Origin: Amoebidium appalachense
Lineage: Eukaryota > Ichthyosporea
Direction of reading: 5' to 3'
Assembly (NCBI GenBank): GCA_963693365.1
Contig: CAVNZM010000010.1
Location: 7,874,001-7,938,000, forward strand
Length of the DNA: 64,000 nt
Shown: piece after piece, positions 12,133-26,869 of the stretch
How the letters are laid out: each line of letters opens with the position of its first letter
Position numbering within the stretch: position 1 is the first letter of the stretch
Notes under the pieces: model-generated
The model's database searches: none
The model's input: only the letters and a program-made list of their open reading frames with translations
Told to the model about the DNA's origin: nothing
Position numbers and translations under genes: made by a program

Positions 12133-14038
12133 CTGTCACGGACGACGGAGTCTTGAATCCCCGGATGTGAACCTCTGGAGTGTGTAAGTGCCCGGAAAGT
12201 GTTTAGCTCCAGAAGCTGTTGCGTACTGTGCGGTATGTTTGCTTGCATGTTTTCAAGTGTGTTGGAAATCGTAGAGGGTACTGTTGGGTCTGTCGCAAGC
12301 TGGCGGTCAATTTCTTCTTCCAAACTTGTTTCACCTTCATCCATTTCCTCCGTTACGTATTCCGAGTTGGTTCGGGTACCAATATCATCATGGTATTGAT
12401 GAGCGAATGCCTGTTCTTCATTGACACGAGTTTGATGCTGGTGCGATTGTTCCCTCCCGCGGCTAAGGAACAGCATGTTTTGGATGATCGGTAGCATACT
12501 GAAAGGGTCGTTTATTTGGAGGTCTTCCATATATTGTTGCAAGGCATTTTCAGGTGACAGTAACTGGCCATTAACAGTTAATAAACTGGTGGCTGTACAA
12601 TCGTGTGCTTTAGTGTGCGCTAAAATCCACAGTGTCCGGTATTGAGCATGTTCGGCACTCGGTGGAAGATAGTTGTAGAGGTGAGGCACTACTGGAGAAG
12701 AACGCTCTGCCCATTCGTGTGTTGTGGCTTGCGGGTGTCTTGCATCCAGTGGAATTCGTTTCAGACGGTGATGTTGATTATCCTGACGAACTTTGTGATA
12801 GTTACGTACAAGAGCGTACACGGGCATTTGCGCTACCGGTTGGGTATCCCCACGAAATTGGTAATCTACTCGATCGTTAACAAAACACACCCGGTCATTT
12901 GTAACTGCAAGCTGGTAGGATTCTGCTCTTGTATCCGCTGTTTCATTGGGTCGTGTTTCATTATCTTGTGACCGTGAAAAACCATGCTCTTCATCCTCAT
13001 CCGAATCCGATTCGGAGTCCGAATCGAATGCCGAGTCACGATGGAAATCGAAGCGGATGTGCGTTGGCAGGGTATGTTGTAGAGCGGCTAAAATAGGGGA
13101 AATATTAAGCGGGCTGAATTGTACGCTGCTTAGGTGGTCGGCATCATGTCCTCCAGTGAACAGGAGTATTGCCATCGGGGCTGAAATTTCCTGTCGTGTA
13201 TATAAGGTGTTTTGAATTTTGTTCAAGACACGTGATATGTAACCGGTATCTGAGTGTGGAGGTTCAGTGTCGTGCGTATTTACGGGTTGTATTTCATTTT
13301 CGGACACTGGGTTTTGCAGTTCAGATATGACCGCTGCTGCAATGGAATGTTGTTGGTGGATAGGTAATTGCCTCTTGGTTTGGTAATTGGTGATGTATAG
13401 AAGAAGGTCGTACTGGTCATTGGCTCCGGTATTGATGAGGCGAAGTTCCATATTGCATCGTAGTTCTGATGATAGCACAGGATTGAAGGGCACGGTATAA
13501 CCGAAATGTCGTTTCTGCTCAAGTTGACTTTTCGCTTCGTTGTATTGTGTTTGATCGTACAATATTCTTGGGATAGATGACCGGCACGTGTGTGTTTTTG
13601 TTGCACGCTCTGTTTTGTAGCAACTGGATGTGTGCTCGTGAAACTGCAAGCACGCAACCACTCCTAACGTATCTAATTTGTACTCGGCGCTTTCAACCGT
13701 TGCGGGCGGTTCTTTGCACAAGTGCTCTTTCCCTCCGAATGCTGTTTTCGCTGCCGAGGCAATGGCTTGACGGCGCTCTCTGTCACCCTGCATGACGGCT
13801 CGTTGCCAGTCTTGTAGGCTTTGGTTCTCGAGTCGAACCGGGATGGCCAAATCGTTGATATCGGCAGAGTTTGTTTGTTGCACAAGCCACTCCCATGGCA
13901 AATTTCCAATGTCTTGACTGCAGATGGCATCAGCGTACAATCCAAACTGACGCTTGTACTCGGGATCTTGGCACAGGGTGTGTATCTCAGTAGGATGATC
14001 TCTCTTGGTGGAAATGGCTAGATGCGGGTGCAATGTAC
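12133..14038 (-). CDS. Helitron exon 3: HUH/Y2 rolling-circle Rep endonuclease, C-terminal half
   Basis: The exon starts after TTAACCACAG and ends at GTGACAG|GTATGC, giving 635 codons. Its first residues complete the HUH metal-binding motif across the splice junction (GRG|TLHPHLAI). A later block, LRCNMELRLINTG...YDLLLYITNYQTK, matches the Helitron Rep C-terminal motif in which two tyrosines spaced YxxxY cut and join DNA; both Tyr are present. Downstream is RQEISAPMAILLF, another Helitron-typical segment, then an acidic Ser/Asp/Glu stretch (DSDSESDSDEDEE). A linker of about 250 residues leads to the helicase exon. Confidence 0.92.
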
Positions 14039-14517
14039 CTGTGGTTAAAAGTAAAAATAGAAGTAAATAAGAAAGCGGAAAGCAGAGAGAGAGAGGGAGA
14101 GATATAGAAAAGGAAAGAGGAAGGGGCAGGCAAGGGGAGGGAAGGGGGAGGGGGGGGGAGGGGGGGGGGGGGGGAAGGAAGGAAAGGGAGACTTGCAGGC
14201 CGGGCAAAGGGGGGGGAGGGGGGGGGGGGGAGGGGCGAGAGGAGGGTGATTAGTATGTTTTAGTGTATATGTTTTTACACACATCCATCTACAGTGTCGC
14301 ACACACTTACAGTACTATCACCGCTTTTTGATCTGTCTGTTTCAAGGGGGGGGGGGGGGGGGGGGGGGACTTTCGTGTGTAAGGGTATGCGTGTGTGTTC
14401 CTTTTTGCCTTTTCTTTCCTTTGTCTATCCTGTCCCTGCCCTTCCCCTCCCCCTTCCCCCCTCCTCCTCGATTGCTTCCTTCTTTCCTCTCCATTTCCCT
14501 TTGTTTTGCGACACACA

Positions 14518-14663
<146 letters not shown>

Positions 14664-15162
14664 TCTGTTCCCCTTTTTATCTTTTTTTTTTTTTTTTTTT
14701 TTCCCCACTCCTTCCCCCTCCTCCCCCCTCCTCTCCCTGTCCCTTTGTTTTTCTTTTTGTGTCTTCTGTTCTCCTTCATGCACACGGACATTCACACATA
14801 AGCGATTGTCTCCTCAGTGAAAACAACATTTGGTGGCAAATACACATACACATATCTACAACACAAAGAAAACATTAAAAAGGATAGAGACCGTGACCGG
14901 GCGGGAGAGGGGGGAGGGGGGGGGGGAAGAAACGGGGGAGAAATGGAAGATTTCTTCCACATTTACACATAAACACAAAATATGGAAATACAGCGTCCCC
15001 TTTCCTTCCTCTCCTTTTCTCCTGCCTCTTTCATACATAGATGTGCATGGGGTTAATACGTACACTTACCCGCGCGCGCGCACACACACACACACGCCCT
15101 TTATCTACCTTTTTTCCTTTCTTTTTCCTCTTTCTTCGAGGATTGGTGGTGGTGGTGGTGGT

Positions 15163-15195
<33 letters not shown>

Positions 15196-15311
15196 AGGGA
15201 CTTCGGTAGGTAAGTGTATGTGTGTGTGTGTGTCCCCCTTTATCTTTTCTTTCCTTTGTCGTTCCTCACACACCACACACACGTGCACACACACACACAC
15301 ACACACACACA

Positions 15312-15557
15312 TTGTCGTGTCCGGCTCGCGGTCGCTCTTTTGGGAGCTTGGCTTACTGTTACTATGTGGCGGGCTGGTGTACGTCATTGAAAGGCGCAAC
15401 CATTTATTGTGCCAGATCACCATTACCGGCAATCATTCCCCAGATGAACTGACCTACCGAATTGCTTTTATACCAAAGCAATTTCGTAGCCGTGATTGTG
15501 GGACAGGAATGCCATCCAGCCTCACCAATCAAAAACCAGATCGGTGAGCCACATAAC
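15312..15557. repeat. 246-bp direct repeat, copy 1
   Basis: Begins TTGTCGTGTCCGGCTCGC and ends GAGCCACATAAC. It is repeated, apparently identically, at 15635-15880. It is complex sequence set inside CA-rich DNA and has no recognisable coding capacity. Confidence 0.95.
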
Positions 15558-15634
15558 AATCCCCTCCCGCAAAGGACAAGCTAGAGTCTCCTGACTCGAC
15601 TCCATGGGCACGAAAGACCCAGCGGGGGTGTAGC

Positions 15635-15880
15635 TTGTCGTGTCCGGCTCGCGGTCGCTCTTTTGGGAGCTTGGCTTACTGTTACTATGTGGCGGGCTGG
15701 TGTACGTCATTGAAAGGCGCAACCATTTATTGTGCCAGATCACCATTACCGGCAATCATTCCCCAGATGAACTGACCTACCGAATTGCTTTTATACCAAA
15801 GCAATTTCGTAGCCGTGATTGTGGGACAGGAATGCCATCCAGCCTCACCAATCAAAAACCAGATCGGTGAGCCACATAAC
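15635..15880. repeat. 246-bp direct repeat, copy 2
   Basis: Second copy, 323 bp downstream of the first; the copies are separated by a unique 77-bp spacer. Apparent identity means a very recent duplication or an assembly artefact. Confidence 0.95.
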
Positions 15881-16198
15881 ACACATACACATACACTGTC
15901 ACACACACACACAAGCGATTGTCTTGTCAGTAAAAACAACATTCGGTGCCAAATACACACACACATATCCCCAACAAAAAAATACATTAGAAAGAATAGA
16001 GACCGTGACCGGGCAGGCTGGGGCGGAGGGAGGGGGGGGGGGACACGGGGGAGAAAGGGAAAATTTCTCCCGGAAAATTCACATATAAACACAAAATATG
16101 GAAACACAGCCCTCCTCTTCCCTCCCCCCTCCCTTCCCTTTTTTTCGCTGCCTCTTTCATACTACATATATGTGCATAGATCTTACACGTACACTTAC

Positions 16199-18014
16199 CT
16201 CGTCCTTGGCATTCCGTTTCCTCAGTGTACCCCTGTAGCTGTCCCAATACACTGCCGCCATTTCGATGAAACCCAAGTAATCCACGAAGAAGGGCATTCA
16301 GTTTGATTCCAAAATATCTCACAACAGCCATTGGATTGTTTGCAGCGTCACGTGCTCTATCGTTAACTGATGGTAGATTTTGACTGTGGCCTAAATCCCC
16401 CATACAACGATAGAGAAGGGGGTCGTATGTTTCACCAAAATTTGTTGTTAACCAAATATCATAGGGACCATCGTGGATAGCTTGGCTAAAAGCTTGCTGA
16501 CGGTGACGCATTTTAGTCGCAACAGAACCTAAAATCCTACTCCCGGTGATATCAATGGCGTGCTGTAAAGCTATTATGTGGGGGTTATGAATGTTCTGGT
16601 GCTCACGTGACGTTTGAACCGCATCTCGAAGCATTTCGGGTGTTATTTGCCCGATGAGTGAACGGCTCTGCTCCGGCATGAGTCTAGCAGTGAGGCGAGA
16701 CGAAAAAAGTGATTGGTGCCTAGCAAGAATGTCAAGTGCCACGAACACGAATGCTCGATGTGCACCAAAACGGCCCCCTCGGAGGTTCAGTAAGTGACTA
16801 ATATCTCGTTGGAAAGTGGACCCTACCGGACCACCTATGCCAAGGGGAAACAAACTTGGGTAAGAGCCCGCCATGAGTTTTTCTAACTCGTAAAAATCCG
16901 TTATCGGATCGTTTCCTGCTGGGATGTTCAAACAACTTCCGGTTTCGTTTAGTAAATCTGCTGCTGTGCGTGCTCGGTGCTCTTTCTGTACATTGCTTCC
17001 CTCCGTATCAATCAACCCTGAGCCGTGTACAATCATTACCGGAGGTTCACTGGGCATTTCCGTTTCCGTTTCTTCCGATGTAGCCTGCACACAGTTCAGA
17101 ACCGGTTCCAGAATACTGTTCTCCGGATACTGAAGCAATGCATCCGTGTCGCACATTACGTTAATGTAACCCTCAAGTCTATTGTACTTGAACAGGACAC
17201 GTAGACACGTCTCTATATAAGGCCGTCGAACCACAAACAGTTGAGACGCATATACACATGCACGCGCGCTTGTTTTTGGTCCGGAAAAAAGCACCACTAT
17301 GTTCCCTGCGGTATCTGCAGGAGCACGGGGCAGTTTCTGCGCCACTCCACCTGGTGATTGAGGAAGAGTAATGACGTGTCCTTTCATTGCCCAATATTGT
17401 GTATCTTCAAGGAAGTAGGGCGACGATAAACGGCACAGGTGAATAGAAGACCGGTAAAGAGCAACAGCTCTCTCCTCTGCAAACGACAGGTTCCCAAACT
17501 TATTCAGTAGCCAATCCGGTCCCAACCATTTAGGTCCGGCTAATGCGTAAAATGGAGTGTGTCCTTTTTTCAATGCGTTATTGCATGTTTTGCAGATGCG
17601 TACCATAATGTTATCAGTGTGTTGTTCAAGACCGGCGACCTCAATCAAACAGCCAGTTTCCCGAAGTTCTGTGAGCAACTCAGCCCGTGAATCTAGCTCA
17701 GGCCAACGCTCAAACAAATCTATTTGCTGATTGGTCGGTTGCAATAAAGAACTATAAATTTCTGCAAATTCAAGTGTTGAAATGCGCATAACACTCGAGT
17801 TCGGTACCAGCTCATCGCATACTGCACATGACAAGTGCATTGTATTTTCCGGACTTATCAACTCTCGGTAAATGTTCACTGATTCCTGCACAGTATTGGT
17901 ACTAATGGCTGAGGGAAGGGATGTAGCCGTTTCGTGGATACTGTTCGTTGTCGTATCAGTCTCCCTTAAACGATATGCTAGTTGTTGCTCTCTTTCCTCC
18001 ATATGATGTATCGC
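16199..18014 (-). CDS. Helitron exon 2: zinc ribbon plus Helitron_like_N Rep domain
   Basis: The exon starts after GGCACGTGCAG (phase 0) and ends at GGACGAG|GTAAGT (phase 1), giving 605 codons. An N-terminal pair CAVC ... CKTC followed by ALAGPKWLG resembles the zinc-ribbon region (DUF6570-like) found upstream of Helitron Rep. The block YPSLFPLGIGGPVG ... FQRDISHLLNLRGGRFGAHRAFVFVALDIL is a close match to the Helitron_like_N signature. The exon ends in ECQGRG, the sequence that precedes the HUH motif, which is completed in exon 3. Confidence 0.92.
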
Positions 18015-18918
18015 CTGCACGTGCCAAAAAGTGCAATCAGATACTACTCTTTGGGACTGGCACAATATCAACCATTTCTCTTCCGGGCATTTTCCCTTGC
18101 CTCTAATTTTTTTCTTCCGTTTATTATTCCCTCCTCCCCCCTCCCCCCTCCCTCCCTCCTTTCCCCCCCCCCCCCCCTCCCCCCCCCCCCCCCTCCCCTT
18201 TCTCTTCTTCTATTCTGCTTTTTTTTCATCATTGCCTCTTCCGTATCGTGTTCTTTTCTGTCCCTTTCCTTCCCTCTCTCCTTTTCCTGTTTCTTTCTTT
18301 TTCCTTCTCGTTGTCAGTTTAAAAAGTTATTAAAATAATTATGTATCAAGCTCAAAATTCCCTGCTCCTCTCATCTTCTATTTTTTCTTTCTTGCCTACC
18401 CCCTTCTTCACCCTTGAACTAAACGCCATTCCCACTTGTCCTCCCCTGTGTTTTTTTCGATTTTATTGTTCCCCAGTCCTTATTTCCCTCGTTTCCCTTT
18501 TCCCCTGTGTTTCCCTTACCTGTCCCCTTCCCTTCCGTGTTTCTTACCTTTTCTGTTTTTTTTCTTCCGTAAAGCTCACAAACGGGAAACGAAAAACGAA
18601 GGGGGGGGGGGGGGGGGGGGGTTTCAGAAAATTTGCGCATATCTTGCCTGCCCCTCCCCCCCTCCTTTCCCTCCCTCTGGTTTCAAAATCAACAATTCCT
18701 TACCCATTCCCCTTCCCTTACAGTGTTTCTTTTCTGCTTTTTCCTTGCCCTTACTTTTCTTTCCCCCTTTTTTGGCAAAAAAACATCGAAGCAAGTAAGA
18801 AAGTAGAAAGCCATGAACAAACTAAAAAGAAGTTGTTTATGCATAGAGCTCAGAAGCAAGAAACTCCCGAAGCAAAATAAGTAAAGACCAAAAGGCGAAA
18901 GAAAAATGTAAAGTATAC
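18015..18918 (-). other. Helitron first intron
   Basis: GTATAC donor, GTGCAG acceptor, phase 0. It is rich in purines in the sense direction (the plus strand is C/T-rich) and carries a G-run near 18601-18620. No exon seen. Confidence 0.7.
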
Positions 18919-19422
18919 CTGATACTGTCTATTCTCTTCCACGTGCGATTCCCTGTAATGTTGTAGCTCTTCTCTGTGTGTGTCTCTGTATTTCCGCGCA
19001 TCTTCCCTATGCGCTTCCCTGTGCGTATTCCTGTAGTTCCGCGCATCTTCTCTATGTGTTTCCTTATACTCTCGTGCTTCTTCCCTGTGCGTATCCGTGT
19101 ACTCTCGTGCTTCTTCCTTGTGTGTGTCCCTGTACTTTTGTGCTTCTACCGTGTGCGTGTCTCTGTACTCTTTTTCTTCGCTTCTGTGCGTGTTTTTGAA
19201 ATGTTCAATATATTCGTGCTGTTTGGCACATATATCTTCTTTGTGTGCAGCATATTGTGCTCGATGTTTTTCACTACCAACATGTAAACGGCAAAAAGCT
19301 CCGGTTAAATAAGTTTCTTTTATACATCTATCCCCTGCATGGTAAAGGTGCCCATGTTCGTCTCTATAGCTTACGTCGATAAACGAACGCGCACTGAGAC
19401 CTAAATTTACTAGTCGTATCCA
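18919..19422 (-). CDS. Helitron exon 1: decapeptide-repeat N-terminus, start codon unresolved
   Basis: The open frame of 168 codons follows a TAA and ends at TATCAG|GTATAC in phase 0, joining exon 2 in frame. Its second half is a tandem 10-residue repeat of the form YRDTHREEAR (variants YTDTHREEAR, YKETHREDAR and YRESHVEENR, plus one shortened unit). It is strongly charged and probably helical. Repeats in this position recall the basic N-terminal repeat regions of other Helitron proteins. The first half holds two Cys and several His (AFCRLH) and may bind metal. There is no ATG in this frame. An ATG at 19423-19421 overlaps the start one base out of frame, so the true start is either upstream through another exon or lost by a one-base change. 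Confidence 0.75.
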
Positions 19423-19510
19423 TTATTTTTTTTCATGAAGAAAAATGCCCCTGAAACCTCCTTAAGTGGATTGTTCGGCAAAATGACATCTGTCTAGTTG
19501 ACTAGTACAA
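19423..19510. other. Presumed 5' flank of the Helitron gene
   Basis: Short AT-rich segment between the first Helitron exon and the duplicated block. No promoter element is clear enough to call. Confidence 0.4.
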
Positions 19511-19952
19511 CTTGGGCACTATAAATACCCGAATAAATACCCGATACCACGCCCCATATGATTGCCGTAATGCAAACGCACGCGCACGTGTTAACGTTCT
19601 TATAACACCTGGTGACGCGTGCGGGCTCCCTCTCTCGTCAGTTACCCAATACCATGCCCATTACTGTCGTTTAAGATGCAAGTACATCAAATACCACGCA
19701 CACCTGTCTGTCACACCGTACTGCTGCACCCAATACCACGCCCAGATTAATTGGCCCAATGGACGCTTATCTCCCCCAAAAAAACGAATCGATGTTGCCG
19801 TGCACAGCTGTCGACGTCTGTCATCACTGCGCATATGCCTGCTGCAATCTGTTTGTGAAAATTTCCCTCTATTTTTCTTATATTTCAGTGCTCTCTCTCT
19901 CTCTCTTTGCTCTTTCTCTCTTTTCTTATATTTCAGTGCTCTCTCTCTCTCT

Positions 19953-20050
<98 letters not shown>

Positions 20051-20165
20051 CAATCCAAAGATGTCTGCCGATAGCCGCGTGAGTGCACACATGCATCTGT
20101 TCAGTACGACGCATGGAATGTTCCAGCTGACATATGCGTGAGAGCTCGAATGACACGCACATGTC
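19511..20165. repeat. Tandem duplication, copy 1 (ATACCACGCCC family)
   Basis: Begins GGCACTATAAATACCCG and ends near CACGCACATGT. A second copy lies at 20471-21172. Inside each copy the phrase ATACCACGCCC and close variants recur four times (for example CCCAATACCATGCCC), and a (CT)n run preceded by a C-run lies near the 3' end. CTATAAATA at its left edge looks like a TATA box. No coding sequence was recognised. Confidence 0.9.
19990..20049. repeat. (CT)n microsatellite preceded by a poly-C tract
   Basis: C-run at about 19957-19992, then CT to 20049. The same arrangement recurs at 20909-21050. Confidence 0.95.
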
Positions 20166-20274
20166 GCAGAATGTTCCGGTTGCCGTGCACAGCTGTCGAC
20201 ATCTGTCATGACTGCGCATATGCCTGCTGCAATCTGTTTGTGAAAATTTCCCTCTATTTTTCTTATATTTCAGT

Positions 20275-20443
<169 letters not shown>

Positions 20444-20470
20444 TGCCGGCCGGCCCCGCGATGCAACTAG

Positions 20471-20956
20471 TGGCACTATAAATACCCGATACCACGCCCC
20501 ATATGATTGCCGTAATGCAAACGCACGCGCACGTGTTAACGTTCTTATAACACCTGGTGACGCGTGCGGGCTCCCTCTCTCGTCAGTTACCCAATACCAT
20601 GCCCATTACTGTCGTTTAAGATGCAAGTACATCAAATACCACGCACACCTGTCTGTCACACCGTACTGCTGCACCCAATACCACGCCCAGATTAATTGGC
20701 CCAATGGACGCTTATCTCCCCCAAAAAAACGAATCGATGTTGCCGTGCACAGCTGTCGACGTCTGTCATCACTGCGCATATGCCTGCTGCAATCTGTTTG
20801 TGAAAATTTCCCTCTATTTTTCTTATACTTATATTTCAGTGCTCTCTCTCTCTCTCTTTGCTCTTTCTCTCTTTTCTTATATTTCAGTGCTCTCTCTCTC
20901 TCTCTCTGCCCCCCCCCCCCCCCCCCCCCCCCCCTCCCCCCCCCCCCCCCCCCCCT

Positions 20957-21054
<98 letters not shown>

Positions 21055-21172
21055 AATCCAAAGAAGATGTCTGCCGATAGCCGCGTGAGTGCACACATGC
21101 ATCTGTTCAGTACGACGCATGGAATGTTCCAGCTGACATATGCGTGAGAGCTCGAATGACACGCACATGTTG
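20471..21172. repeat. Tandem duplication, copy 2 (ATACCACGCCC family)
   Basis: Nearly identical to 19511-20165, offset by about 950-960 bp. It lacks a 12-nt internal duplication (AATAAATACCCG) present in copy 1 and has a longer CT tract. Confidence 0.9.
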
Positions 21173-21206
21173 CAGAACATTACACGCACATGTTGCAGAA
21201 TGTTCC

Positions 21207-21275
21207 GGTAAGAAGCGAGCGCTTTGATTCGCTGAAACATAAGAAGCGAGCGCTTTGATTCGCTGAAACATGTTC
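21207..21275. repeat. Short tandem repeat of about 30 bp, two copies
   Basis: AAGAAGCGAGCGCTTTGATT followed by CGCTGAAACAT occurs twice in tandem. The preceding sequence also has a doubled block, ACACGCACATGTTGCAGAA. Confidence 0.9.
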
Positions 21276-21424
21276 CAGCCAATCAGACTCAAACTGGGTC
21301 GCCGCGTTCTCCGATTGCTATGGATACTGGCACCCGATTGGCTGTACATTCTTTTTTTTTCTCACTCTTGGCATCTCACGTGAGACCCGCTCTCCCCTTC
21401 CCCCAAACCCCTATCCCCAATAAA

Positions 21425-21467
21425 CCCAATCTCCCTGACAGGAAACCTGTCACTGAAGGAGATTGGG
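21425..21467. other. Strong two-tier hairpin
   Basis: Outer arms CCCAATCTCC and GGAGATTGGG enclose inner arms TGACAGG and CCTGTCA with an AAA loop, separated by short bulges. It lies about 550 bp upstream of the KH gene start codon and beside the duplicated block. It could be a terminator-like or structured RNA element, or the terminal hairpin of a mobile element. Confidence 0.7.
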
Positions 21468-22023
21468 AACGACACGGTATGAGGCAGCCTATTATCTGAT
21501 TATAGGCCTGTCGCGCTCAGGTCAAATACCCGAGGTTTGAGAGCAGGAGGATTGCGCAAATATTTTAGGAGTAAAAAGAAGTAAAACGGGGTAGATGCGA
21601 GTAACGCAACCACCATGTGGACTTTTGTTCCGGTGTTTTGATTGGCTTACGTATTTTTCAAAGGCTTTCTTGAACTCCTTTTGAGGGGGGCTTTACATTG
21701 TTTCATGTACTTTTGGTTCTGGTTATGAAGCAAAACCACACTATATACCATTAAAACACTCTTATACCAAGATAATTATAGCAAAAACATAAAAAATATT
21801 TTTTGGCAGTTATTTTTTTAATGTGCATAACATACGCCAAAACACGAAAGCACAATTAGATTTCAATATGAATGGTATTACAGAACCCCCAGCGGAAAAG
21901 TCAGGGTGAACTTTAGAGCCGCACTGTTGGAGCGACACAGCCTCTGACAGATACGTTTTTGACTTACATATCTAAGTTCGGTTTAGACTTTCTAAGGTTA
22001 GTTTTCCTCTAATCTCTGCGAAA
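21468..22023. other. 5' flank and probable 5' UTR of the KH gene
   Basis: AT-rich, non-repetitive sequence without a recognisable gene. A 5' UTR probably lies within the last 100 bp, ending AATCTCTGCGAAA before the ATG. No clear TATA box was identified. Confidence 0.5.
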
Positions 22024-25435
<3,412 letters not shown>

Positions 25436-25654
25436 AATACCGATGGGCCTGTAGGTTGTTCATATGCATGTATGGCAAACGCTTTATAGTCCACATGTAC
25501 TAGCCACAACAATATGATTATGTCAAGAAGGAAGTGTATGTGTATGTTTGGCAGTGGTATCATGTGATGTTCGGAGTTGATATTTTGAGATTGTGAGTAG
25601 CTTCTTGTCGATGCCTGATATTCGGTGACTTGTAAGTACCATTTTTCCCTTCTG

Positions 25655-25660
25655 AATAAA
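25655..25660 (+). terminator. Polyadenylation signal AATAAA of the KH gene
   Basis: AATAAA (in TCTGAATAAAATAAAAAG) lies 220 nt after the stop codon, at a plausible distance for a short 3' UTR. Confidence 0.65.
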
Positions 25661-26400
25661 ATAAAAAGCTTTTCACGCGATGAATATTGCCCATGGTTTG
25701 ATGTCGTGTGTGGGGTACCCTTCGATTCAATGTTACAAAGGAAAGGTATTAGCTTGAGGCAGCGTGCCATGTGGCCCATAGAGGACGACCTGTTATCCCT
25801 CAGCCTATTTACTCGAGTCGTGGCCATGGCATAGAGATTAGTGTCGGCCTTCCACAGAAAAGATGATTTGAGCGAGATATTTGCGAGCTTCGAGGCTTTT
25901 GGCTATTGCAACGTGGTCGTCCTCTGTAATACTATGCAGTCCTCACAAAGAATGATGGATTCCTAACAGAGGAGGGGTAGGGTTGGGTTCTCACAACATC
26001 ATTGTGGGTGGACCAGTATATGTTGGTGGTGGTGGTGGGGGGGCTGCAGCCGAGCCTCAGGCCAGGAGCAGCTGTATTTGGTGGCGTGCACATGCTTGCC
26101 ATCGGGTCAGTGATAACGCAATTCGGGAGTGTGAGGTGATCCTCAGGTCACCATATGCCTGGGAGGGGGCTACAAGATACAAAAATGACTAGACTGACAG
26201 GGTGTGTGTGCGTGTGTGCGGTGGTGGTGGTGTGTGTTTGTGTGTGTGTGTATGCGTGTGTGTGCCAGTGGTCACTGGTGGTGGTGGCGGTGGTGGGCCG
26301 GGTGGGTGGGTTGAGGGGGGGGGGGGGGGGGGAAGATAGCAGCTGGATATATGTGTTCGAAATCCTTTTTTTTATAATGATTTTATTGATATGCTCACTG
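25661..26400. other. Intergenic, no gene recognised
   Basis: Mostly unique sequence to about 26000, then GT/GGT-rich DNA with a G-run at about 26317-26332. No exon chain seen. Confidence 0.5.
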
Positions 26401-26455
26401 AAAGAGAAGCAAGCCGGAGATATCACAGATATCTCAGAGAAGAAAATACAAAAAC

Positions 26456-26728
26456 CTACTCACGGATACGGAGGAGATCACGACTCAAATATAAAATAAA
26501 TAAAATCATACACCCTAGAAAACTCGTTACAACATACGGCAGATAGTCAATAGAAGTAATATCAGGATTATCTGAATAAGCTAGTCTTCGAATTTCTAAC
26601 GGAAGAATCTGAGATAAATAAATACATTTATCTAGATGTTTGCGAGAAAAAGGTTCTGCACAAAAGTGACACAAACATTTATGGAAACTAAGGTTACAAC
26701 GCCAAAATAAACAATCACGCAATATCAC
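26456..26728 (-). pseudogene. LINE reverse-transcriptase C-terminal fragment with zinc-finger motif
   Basis: A 90-codon minus-strand frame includes CHFCAEPFSRKHLDKC, a C-x2-C-x7-H-x3-C arrangement like the C-terminal zinc finger of many non-LTR retrotransposon polyproteins. The rest of a minus-strand element is not seen beside it, so this is a 3' fragment. Confidence 0.55.
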
Positions 26729-26869
26729 ACGAAGGGGTTAGAATGGCAGAATCGGCAAGTGTACGGTAGGTTTACGAGAGGAAGGATGAATATAAGTAGC
26801 TAATTTACATAACGATTGTAGAGAAAATAGACGAGTCTTTAATATAAAAAGAAGCACAGGCTCAAGAGT

